From: Verrucomicrobiota bacterium
GTDB taxonomy: Bacteria > Verrucomicrobiota > Kiritimatiellia > CAIQIC01 > JAGNIJ01
DNA length: 64,000 nt
Direction: 5' to 3'
NCBI GenBank assembly: GCA_022710725.1
Contig: JAKLGK010000002.1
Location: forward strand, 62,001 to 126,000
In this document: piece after piece, positions 41,630 to 48,284 of the stretch
Layout of the letters: each line of letters starts with the position of its first letter
How positions within the stretch are numbered: the first letter of the stretch is position 1
Program-made: the position numbers and the translations under genes
The notes under the pieces: generated by a model
What the model was told of the DNA's origin: nothing
Database searches by the model: none
Seen by the model: only the letters and a program-made list of their open reading frames with translations

Positions 41630-42769
41630 ATGTTCTACTACCTGCACCTGCTGACCGACTGGTTCTCGCCGCTGCGTGTTTTCCGCTACATCACCGTCCG
41701 GGCGATCGCCGGCGCGGGCACGGCGTTCCTGTTCAGCCTGCTGGTCGGCCCGTGGCTGATCCGCGAACTGCGCCGCTTCAAGATGGGCCAGCAGGTGCGC
41801 AAGGACGAAGCCCCTCCGCTCTACGTCTTCCACGGCAAGAAGGCCGGCACCCCCTGCATGGGCGGCCTGCTGATCATCGCGTCCGTGCTGGTCTCCACCC
41901 TGCTGTGGGCGGTGCCGACCAACGAGTTCGTCCTGCTGACCCTCGCGACGATGTGCTATATGGGCCTCGTGGGATTCCGGGACGACTACCTGAAGGTCAC
42001 GCGAAAAAGCACGCGCGGCCTCGGCGTGCGCGCGAAGCTGATCTACCAGCTGGGCTGGGTGGCGGTCGTCGTCACGATTCTGCTCTGGCTGCCGTCCACG
42101 CGGGAGCACGTCCAGCAATTCCTGGTCCCCTTCGTCAAGGATCCCGTGATCCGGCACATGGGCTTCCTGGCGATCTTCCTGTTCCTGGCCCTCGTCATGG
42201 TCGGTTCCACCAACGCGGTGAACCTGACCGACGGCCTCGACGGGCTGGCGATCGGCTGCAGCAATTCCGTGGCGGTGTCGTACCTCGTCATGGCCTACGT
42301 CGCGGGACACGCGCGGTTCGCACAGTACCTGCAGGTCCCGTACATCGCCGGCAGCGGGGAGCTGGCCGTGTTCTGCGCCTGCCTCCTCGGCGCCGGGCTG
42401 GGCTTCCTCTGGTTCAACTGCCACCCGGCTCGCGTGTTCATGGGCGACACGGGCAGCCTTGCGCTCGGGGGCGCGATCTCCATGGTGGCGATCCTCATCA
42501 AGCAGGAACTGGCCCTCGTCATCGTCGGCGGGGTGTTCGTGATCGAGGCCGCCAGCGTCCTGCTCCAGGTCTCCTTTTTCAAGCTGACGGGCGGCCGGCG
42601 CATCTTCAAGTGCGCCCCGCTGCACCATCATTTCGAGGTGCAGGAGAAGGAGCGGGCGGAGCAGGAGCACCGGGATGTCGAGGTGATCGAGACGATGATC
42701 ACCACCCGGTTCTGGATCCTCTCGATCATCTTCGCCCTGATCGGCATCGCCACCCTGAAAATCCGATGA
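41630..42769 (+). CDS. mraY: Phospho-N-acetylmuramoyl-pentapeptide transferase
   Basis: 379 residues, about ten transmembrane helices. Transfers phospho-MurNAc-pentapeptide to undecaprenyl phosphate to give lipid I at the inner membrane. Signature pieces: KAGTPCMGGLLII, GFRDDYLKVTRK (catalytic Asp pair), NAVNLTDGLDGLAIG, FMGDTGSLALGG, and CAPLHHHFE for the substrate histidines. The start at 41630 has AAAGGA upstream. Its stop overlaps the murD start (ATGA). Confidence 0.96.
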   Translation: MFYYLHLLTDWFSPLRVFRYITVRAIAGAGTAFLFSLLVGPWLIRELRRFKMGQQVRKDEAPPLYVFHGKKAGTPCMGGLLIIASVLVSTLLWAVPTNEFVLLTLATMCYMGLVGFRDDYLKVTRKSTRGLGVRAKLIYQLGWVAVVVTILLWLPSTREHVQQFLVPFVKDPVIRHMGFLAIFLFLALVMVGSTNAVNLTDGLDGLAIGCSNSVAVSYLVMAYVAGHARFAQYLQVPYIAGSGELAVFCACLLGAGLGFLWFNCHPARVFMGDTGSLALGGAISMVAILIKQELALVIVGGVFVIEAASVLLQVSFFKLTGGRRIFKCAPLHHHFEVQEKERAEQEHRDVEVIETMITTRFWILSIIFALIGIATLKIR

Positions 42770-44103
42770 CGCCTGTGTCGAAAAGAGCACTGGTGCTGGG
42801 CCTCGGCGAGAGCGGCGAGGCCGCCGCCCGCTTGCTGCGCGCGGAAGGCGCGGCGGTGATGGCGGCGGATGGCGTCGATACGCCGGCGCTGCGGGAAAAG
42901 GCCGGGCGGCTCTCCGCCGAGGGGATCGAGGTCGCCCTGGGCGCGAATCCGCTGCCGTGCGGGGCCTTCGACCTGGCCGTGGTCAGCCCGGGCCTTCCCC
43001 CGGCCTCGCCCTGGCTGCAGGAGGTGAAGCGCCGCGGCATCCCCGCGATCTCCGAACTGGAGCTGGGCTGGAGCCGCCGCTCGTGCCGCGTCGTGGCCGT
43101 GACCGGCTCCAACGGCAAGAGCACGGCGGTCAAGTGGCTGGCGGAAGCGCTCCAGCAGGCGGGCCTGCGCGCGATGCCCGCCGGGAACTACGGCGCCGCG
43201 ATCTGCCGCGTGGTCCGGGAACAGCCGGGCCTCGACTGGCTGGTGCTGGAGGTCAGCTCGTTTCAACTCGAGACGGTGGACGCGTTCCGTCCCGAGGTCG
43301 GGGTGCTGCTGAACATCCTGCCGAACCACCTGGACCGGCACGGCAGCATGGAATCGTACGCCGCGCTGAAGGCGCGCCTGTTCGCCCGGACGCTTCCGTC
43401 CGATACCTGCCTCGTGCCCGCCGCGCGGCGCGACGAGGTGCGCGCGCTGTCCGGCGGAGCCGGCCGCTGGCTCGCGTTCGGAGCCGGGCCGGAATCGGAC
43501 TATCGCTGGCGCGAGGGGCGGGTCTGGCGCGGGGGCGCGGCGTGCGCGGACCTGCGCGGAACCCGGTTCGACAACGACGTCCTGGGCCCCGCCGCCGCCG
43601 CGGTGGTGGCCGCGGCCGAGGCCTGCGGCGCCGACGCCGCGTGCGCCGAGCGGGCCGCGCGCGACTTCCAGCCGCTGCCGCACCGCATGCAGAAGGTGGC
43701 CGAGGGGTGGGGCGTATGGTTCGTTGACGATTCCAAGGCCACCAACGTCGCGGCCATGGTGGCCGCCCTCCGGATGGCCGGGCGGCCCGTCCGCCTGGTC
43801 GCCGGGGGGCTGGCCAAGGAGACCGATTTCAGGCCCGCCCGCGAAGTCCTGCGCGAATTCGCTCGGGGCGTGTACCTGGTCGGCCACGCGGCCGAAGCCA
43901 TGCGGCGGGCCTGGTCGGATGCCGTGCCGTGCGTCCTCTGCGGCACGGTGGACGAAGCCGTGCGGCGCGCGGCAAAGGAGGCGGCCGCCGGGGAGACGGT
44001 GCTGCTCTCGCCGGCCTGCACCAGTTACGACCAGTACAAGAACTACGGGGAGCGCGGAGAGCATTTCGCCCGGTGCGCCCGGGCCGTCGCGGAGGGCGCA
44101 TAG
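42766..44103 (+). CDS. murD: UDP-MurNAc-L-Ala--D-glutamate ligase
   Basis: 445 residues. ALVLGLGESGEAAA at the N-terminus, AVVSPGLPP, ATP loop VAVTGSNGKSTAVKW, AGNYGAAIC, LEVSSFQLE, ILPNHLDRHGSM, PLPHRMQKVAE, VDDSKATNVAAMVAAL and LLSPACTSYDQYKNY are all in place. Adds D-Glu to UDP-MurNAc-L-Ala. It overlaps mraY by 4 bp. After it a promoter appears to restart transcription at the LysM gene. Confidence 0.95.
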   Translation: MTPVSKRALVLGLGESGEAAARLLRAEGAAVMAADGVDTPALREKAGRLSAEGIEVALGANPLPCGAFDLAVVSPGLPPASPWLQEVKRRGIPAISELELGWSRRSCRVVAVTGSNGKSTAVKWLAEALQQAGLRAMPAGNYGAAICRVVREQPGLDWLVLEVSSFQLETVDAFRPEVGVLLNILPNHLDRHGSMESYAALKARLFARTLPSDTCLVPAARRDEVRALSGGAGRWLAFGAGPESDYRWREGRVWRGGAACADLRGTRFDNDVLGPAAAAVVAAAEACGADAACAERAARDFQPLPHRMQKVAEGWGVWFVDDSKATNVAAMVAALRMAGRPVRLVAGGLAKETDFRPAREVLREFARGVYLVGHAAEAMRRAWSDAVPCVLCGTVDEAVRRAAKEAAAGETVLLSPACTSYDQYKNYGERGEHFARCARAVAEGA

Positions 44104-44108
44104 ACTGT

Positions 44109-44138
44109 TTGCATTGCGGATGGAACAGGCTCTATACT
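44109..44138 (+). promoter_or_regulatory. Candidate internal promoter for the LysM gene
   Basis: TTGCAT and TATACT are separated by 18 bp, 31 bp before the LysM gene ATG, which has AGGAG upstream. It would give the LysM gene expression independent of the mraZ promoter. Confidence 0.6.
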
Positions 44139-44169
44139 ACGGAGCGTTAATACCAACAGGAGAAATGGA

Positions 44170-45078
44170 ATGAAGTCATCGGTGTTGATTGCGGCGGTCG
44201 TCGGCATCCACGTGCTGGCGGTCGGTGGCGTGGCGATCATGCAGGGGTGCGAGACCCGCCGGGTTGTGACGGAGCAGCCTCCGCCGCCGGCGCCGCCCAT
44301 GCCGCCGAAGGCGGAGACCCTGCCGGCGCCGGTGCCGAAGCCGGTCTTCCAGCCGCCCGTGCCGGTGGAACCCGCTCCCTCCGTGATGGAGCCGGGCGCC
44401 GGGCGCACCTACGAAATCCAGAACGGGGACTCGCTCTCGAAGATCGCCGCGCGGTTCGGGGTCAGCACCCGCGAACTGGCGGACCTGAACAAGATCAAGG
44501 ACCCGAACAATATTCGCATCGGGCAGAAGCTGGTGTTGCCGGACTACGCCAAGGATCAGCCGGCCTCCTCGTCCAAGCCCAAGGCCAAGGCCAAGGTCGC
44601 CGTGCCCGAAGGGGCGGAGACCTACACGGTGCAGGCCGGGGATATGCTCTCGAAGATCGCCGTCAAGTACGGCGTGAAGACGGCTGACCTGCGCGCGGCC
44701 AACAACCTGTCCGGCGACAAGATCATCGTGGGCCAGAAGCTGGTGATCCCGGGCGCCAAGGCGGAGAAGAAGGAGCAGCCCAAGGACGCGGCGCCCAAGG
44801 CCGAAGAGGCGGCGCCCCTCGCGGAACCGCCGCCCGCGCCGGCCACGGAGCCCGTGATGGCGCCGCCCGCGCCGGTCACCGAGCCCGCCGCGTCCGCCGC
44901 CCCACAACTGCAGGGCGAGGAGCCCCCGATGGACTATACCGTCCAGCCGGGCGACACGGTGGATTCGATCGCGAAGATGTACATCATCCGCAAGGAGCAG
45001 ATCCTCCAGTTGAACAACCTGACGGAGGGCGCGGAACTCAAGCCGGGACAGAAGATCAAGCTCCCGACGACGATGTAA
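44170..45078 (+). CDS. LysM-domain cell wall protein (NlpD-like position)
   Basis: 302 residues. An N-terminal hydrophobic segment (about 4-25) ends at MQGC, a poor lipobox, so it may be a lipoprotein or signal-anchored. A Pro-rich spacer leads to three LysM domains at about 78-118 (YEIQNGDSLSKIAARFGV), 154-198 (YTVQAGDMLSKIAVKYGV) and 256-301 (YTVQPGDTVDSIAKMYII). LysM binds N-acetylglucosamine of peptidoglycan. There is no LytM/M23 domain, unlike true NlpD. Chlamydiae place nlpD exactly between murD and ftsW, so a wall-remodelling or division role is likely. A terminator follows. Confidence 0.85.
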   Translation: MKSSVLIAAVVGIHVLAVGGVAIMQGCETRRVVTEQPPPPAPPMPPKAETLPAPVPKPVFQPPVPVEPAPSVMEPGAGRTYEIQNGDSLSKIAARFGVSTRELADLNKIKDPNNIRIGQKLVLPDYAKDQPASSSKPKAKAKVAVPEGAETYTVQAGDMLSKIAVKYGVKTADLRAANNLSGDKIIVGQKLVIPGAKAEKKEQPKDAAPKAEEAAPLAEPPPAPATEPVMAPPAPVTEPAASAAPQLQGEEPPMDYTVQPGDTVDSIAKMYIIRKEQILQLNNLTEGAELKPGQKIKLPTTM

Positions 45079-45113
45079 CCAGCGTCGAGCGCGGCCGCGG
45101 GGTCGCGGGAAGG

Positions 45114-45156
45114 GCCCGGGGACACCCGTTGCAGGGGTTGCCCGGGCTTTTCTGTT
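45114..45156 (+). terminator. Rho-independent terminator after the LysM gene
   Basis: A stem GCCCGGG / CCCGGGC with inner ACCC / GGGT pairing is followed by TTTTCTGTT. It lies 36 bp after the LysM stop and just before ftsW, so ftsW may need read-through or its own promoter. Confidence 0.65.
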
Positions 45157-45173
45157 GAGGCGGGCGAACGGTC

Positions 45174-46313
45174 ATGTACAGGACCATGGTCATACTCATC
45201 GGGATCGTGCTGATCCTGGTGACGGTCGGGATCGTCATGCTGGCCAGCACGAGTTCCGTGCAGGGCGGCACGCAGTACCACGATCCGCTCTTCTTCGTGA
45301 AGCGGCAGGCGGTGGGGCTCGTGGTGGGCGCGTTCATCGCCCTGTTCGCCGCCCGGCTGGACTACCACTACTGGCGGCCGCTGGCCATCCCGCTGGCGCT
45401 CGCCTCGCTCGTCCTGCTGGTCCTCGTGCTCATACCGGGCGTGGGGCAGACGGTGAAGGGCAGCAGCCGCTGGTTGAGGATGGGACCGGCGACCTTTCAG
45501 CCCTCGGAGCTGGCGAAGTTCTCCAGCGTAATCCTGATCTCCTGGTGGATGTCCCGCTTCCAGCTTCATGCGCGCGAGCTCCGGATGGGCCTGGTCTATC
45601 CGTTGGCGCTGCTGGGCCTCTTCCTGGGACTGGTGTTCATCGAGCCCGATTTCGGCACGACCATGCTGCTGGCGATGGTCGGCATGCTGCTGCTGTTCCT
45701 GGGCGGCAGCCGGGTGGGCTACCTGGCCGTCGCGGGCGTGGGCGGGGCGACGCTGTTCAGCCTGGCCATCCTGCACGATCCCGTGCGGCTCCGCCGCATC
45801 ACGGCCTTCCTGGATCCGGAGCAGTATGCCCGCAAGGAGGCGTTCCAGCTCCTCAACGCCATCTACGCCTTCGTCGTGGGCGGCGGGCGGGGCGTCGGGT
45901 TCGGCCAGAGCCTCCAGAAGCATTTCTACCTGCCGGAGGCGCACACCGATTTCATCTTCGCCATCATCGGCGAGGAGCTGGGGATGAAGGGTTCGCTCGG
46001 CGTGCTGGCGCTCTTCCTGGGCCTGTTCCTGTGCGGCCTCTACATCAGCTACCGCGCCCCCGATCGCTTCGGCCAGTTGCTGGGATGCGGCTGCACGCTC
46101 ATGCTGTCGCTGCAGGCGCTCATCAACATGGGCGTAGTGACGGGCAGCCTCCCGACGAAGGGGCTCCCGCTTCCGTTCATCAGTTTCGGAGGGTCCAGCC
46201 TCGTGGCCTCCATGGCGCTGGTCGGCGTGCTGCTCAACCTGGCGCGCCAGGCCATCTCGGAGGAGGACGAACGCGACGCCCGCTGCATCCGCGACGCGGC
46301 GCGCCGGATCTAG
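45174..46313 (+). CDS. ftsW: Peptidoglycan polymerase FtsW (SEDS family)
   Basis: 379 residues, about ten transmembrane helices. Polymerises lipid II at the septum together with FtsI. SEDS motifs: SSRWLRMGPATFQPSELAK, FIEPDFGTTMLL with the catalytic-type Asp, LNAIYAFVVGGGRGVGFGQS, YLPEAHTDFIFAIIGEELG, and LPFISFGGSSL near the end. RodA has similar motifs, but location right after murD and the LysM gene supports FtsW. It is the last gene of the cluster here: murG, ddl, ftsQ, ftsA and ftsZ do not follow. Confidence 0.92.
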   Translation: MYRTMVILIGIVLILVTVGIVMLASTSSVQGGTQYHDPLFFVKRQAVGLVVGAFIALFAARLDYHYWRPLAIPLALASLVLLVLVLIPGVGQTVKGSSRWLRMGPATFQPSELAKFSSVILISWWMSRFQLHARELRMGLVYPLALLGLFLGLVFIEPDFGTTMLLAMVGMLLLFLGGSRVGYLAVAGVGGATLFSLAILHDPVRLRRITAFLDPEQYARKEAFQLLNAIYAFVVGGGRGVGFGQSLQKHFYLPEAHTDFIFAIIGEELGMKGSLGVLALFLGLFLCGLYISYRAPDRFGQLLGCGCTLMLSLQALINMGVVTGSLPTKGLPLPFISFGGSSLVASMALVGVLLNLARQAISEEDERDARCIRDAARRI

Positions 46314-46317
46314 CTTG

Positions 46318-47088
46318 TTATTCCGCCGGCCCGCCGCCGGAGACGGCGCCGCTGATACCCGCCACGAGGATGGCGCCCACGACCGTGAGGATCAGCAGGA
46401 TGATGGTCGGCGCCGCCCACTTTTCCCACTCCCGGTAGAACAGCGTTTCCTGCGGATCGGTCCGGCCCCAGATCGAAAAGCCGGCCAGGGTGCGCGCCGT
46501 GGCCGCCGCGTTGAGCAACAGGATCAACCCGTTGACGGCGCGGAAGGCCGGGCGGAGGCCGGCGAACGCCGCCCACCAGGGTCGGAACAGGAAGGCCAGC
46601 GGCAGGATGCCCAGCGCGAGCAACGCGACCGCCGGCGCCCAGGCCGCCAGTCCGCCGGGTCGCCCGCGCCCGGATCCCTGCCGGGTCGCGGCGGCGAGGC
46701 CGAGCCACACCAGGCAGGCGAAGAGGGCGGCCAGCGTGACGTAGAGCCCGGTGAACGCCGCGAAGCAGGCGGACTGCCCGGTCACGGCAAGGACCGCGAA
46801 CTGCAGCAGGAAACCGCCGACCAGGCCGGCGGCCCCGGCCGTCCGCAGCGGGAAGCGGTACATGCACAACATCGCCTCCGCGATGAGCCACAGGATCAGG
46901 TAGGCGCTGGCGGAAACGTGGAGGAGCAGGCGGTAGAGCGCGGTCGCGAACGGGCTCGTGAGGCCGGGCGGCGCGGCCAGGAGGCCGGGATGCCGGGACA
47001 GGTAGACCGCCGCCAGGACCGGCATCAGGCACTGGCCCAGCAGCCAGGTCCACTTGAGAAACCGATAGAGGGCGGTTGAATCAGTCAT
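46318..47088 (-). CDS. Integral membrane protein, unknown function
   Basis: 256 residues with about seven hydrophobic segments (for example about 12-30, 50-75, 85-105, 110-130, 150-172, 185-200, 228-250). No family recognised. The 3' end is 4 bp from ftsW, convergent. The ATG is only 6 bp from the left end of the integrated element and has no Shine-Dalgarno now. In the reconstructed empty site it would also start 7 bases after the CCA end of tRNA-Gly, so it may be naturally leaderless or translated from a start further inside (for example Met22). Whether the insertion has silenced it is unknown. Confidence 0.65.
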   Translation of the reverse strand: MTDSTALYRFLKWTWLLGQCLMPVLAAVYLSRHPGLLAAPPGLTSPFATALYRLLLHVSASAYLILWLIAEAMLCMYRFPLRTAGAAGLVGGFLLQFAVLAVTGQSACFAAFTGLYVTLAALFACLVWLGLAAATRQGSGRGRPGGLAAWAPAVALLALGILPLAFLFRPWWAAFAGLRPAFRAVNGLILLLNAAATARTLAGFSIWGRTDPQETLFYREWEKWAAPTIILLILTVVGAILVAGISGAVSGGGPAE

Positions 47089-47094
47089 GGGCTG

Positions 47095-47101
47095 TTGGAG
47101 C
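47095..47101. other. attL core of the integrated element
   Basis: TTGGAGC here is followed by CGGTTAGC, while the copy at the tRNA (59411) is preceded by GTCAGGAGA and followed by GGGTGACGGG. Swapping at the core rebuilds an uninterrupted tRNA-Gly 3' end next to the gene at 47088. From 47095 the plus strand also encodes, in frame, W-S-R-L-A-V-A-I-R-T-H-F-D-D-E-Y-A-K-R-R and then G-K-stop (stop 47162-47164). This is the predicted C-terminal tail of the element's recombinase. Confidence 0.7.
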
Positions 47102-47518
47102 CGGTTAGCGGTAGCTATCCGAACTCATTTCGATGATGAATATGCCAAACGTCGCGGGAAGTGAAAGCCCGTAATCTACCCGTCTGTACCTCGCGGCGCT
47201 GTCGCGCCGCTCGGAACCTTCCCCCGCCTCGTCGCTGCCGCTCCTCGCCCCCACGCACGGCGCGTTGCGCCGTGCTTCTACTCCTCGCCGCTGGACGCGG
47301 CTCGGAGCAAGGACGGCGCTGGGCCGCGCCGGTTGATGCTCGGCACGCTGGCCGCGTGCCTGCGCTTCCGCCGCCCGCGTGGGCGCGGTCGTCGGTCGCC
47401 CCTCCTGAACGTCGGGGCGAGGATGGCTGCCCCGGTCGCCGCTCACGCGACGACGGCGGCTCTCGCCGCCCGGTTCGTTCCGCCCGTCTTCTCGTCTTCG
47501 TTTTCGGGGGCGCGCGCG
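47095..47518. repeat. Inverted repeat A, left copy (424 bp)
   Basis: The reverse complement of 56548-56948, base for base as far as I compared, except for 23 extra bases here near 47350, flanked by CGCGTG. The indel looks like slippage between those hexamers. The outer 70 bp encode a recombinase tail; the inner part is non-coding and rich in hairpins such as 47193-47210 (7-bp stem, TGTC loop) and 47255-47275 (9-bp stem, GTT loop). Together with the right copy it encloses the hsd-SIR2-HerA cargo. No transposase is encoded in it. Confidence 0.9.
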
Positions 47519-47655
47519 AAGAGGAAGAGGCTGCGGACTGACGGGCTCCACTCACCAACCACCCCAATGCCGCCTTGGGCGGCAACAACCAGCCAAGAAA
47601 AGAGCGCAAGCCGTGCGGTCTGAACGACCGCACAGCTTGCTTCGTGCGGCGCTTG

Positions 47656-47680
47656 GCTCCGGCTGAACGCCGGAGCTTTT
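47656..47680 (+). terminator. Possible terminator hairpin with TGAAC loop
   Basis: GCTCCGGC and GCCGGAGC pair around a TGAAC loop and are followed by TTTT. Flanking GGCGC and GCGCC could extend the structure. It has the form of an intrinsic terminator reading toward hsdR, but no gene upstream needs it. Confidence 0.35.
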
Positions 47681-48146
47681 CGCGCCTTAGCCGCTGTCGC
47701 GTTTTCCAATGTCCGGATTTTCGGCGTCATCTTCTTCCAATGTCTGAACACCTCATCGAATGCGGTCTCGCTTCGCTCGTTGATTCCCACCCCGGCCATG
47801 TTTCAAGTGCCGTTTCCGCCGTGCTCCGAAAACTCCACCCGTCGAAAGCCGTCACTTCAAACACGGCCCCCCAATGCCGCCGGGCAATTCGCCGCGAGTG
47901 TGCGCCTACGGTGCAAACGTCACGGCCATTTGCCTGATCGGCGGCAAGACCTGCCGGGTGCTCTTCTCAATTCTCGCGCCCGGCACCGTGCGGGCTGGCG
48001 CAAGCTGGCCCGCTCTGGGGTCGTTCTGCCGTGCGGCAGAACTCCGCGGTCCGGCTTCGCCGGGTTCACTTCGCGCGCATCCGTCACGCCACGGCGCAAC
48101 GCCGTGTCATGCCGGTTGCTGTGCGCTACGTTCACGGGATGCGGTA

Positions 48147-48199
48147 GAAACATGCCCGCAAGCGCCGGAAAGGAAGTGGGGCGCTTGCGAACATGTTTC
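48147..48199. promoter_or_regulatory. Long inverted repeat upstream of hsdR
   Basis: Outer arms GAAACATG / CATGTTTC and inner arms CGCAAGCGCC / GGCGCTTGCG are perfect, separated by a 2+2 internal loop (CC / AA) and a 13-base apex. It ends 86 bp before the hsdR start. The 18-bp arms suit an operator for a dimeric regulator or an RNA hairpin in the leader. A CATAAT box follows at 48243, but no good -35 is seen. Confidence 0.5.
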
Positions 48200-48284
48200 G
48201 CAGTTTTGAAAATCCCGGCTGGTTTTGTGGCCGTTGTTCGTTCATAATGCGCCCGTTCGTGTTTATTGAAAAACGAGGAACGAC

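Larger units (their letters stand above)
47519..48284. other. Hairpin-rich non-coding leader upstream of hsdR
   Basis: 766 bp with no convincing gene; frames here have no ribosome-binding signals and read as palindrome translations. At least seven hairpins are visible: 47569-47583; 47606-47640 (14-bp stem with one mismatch, TGAAC loop); 47656-47680 (8-bp stem, TGAAC loop, then TTTT); 48024-48041; 48051-48063; 48090-48106; and a long one at 48147-48199. It could be a structured RNA, a degraded repeat array or the regulated leader of the operon. Confidence 0.6.

Noticed and set aside
47575..47937. Possible small protein in the leader of the defence operon
   Set aside because: Translation covers hairpin arms, no ribosome-binding site, no conserved-looking core. 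Better explained as structured non-coding DNA.
47519..48284. CRISPR array or integron attC array
   Set aside because: Hairpins differ in stem sequence and spacing; there are no regular repeats with spacers, no Cas genes and no tyrosine integron integrase.
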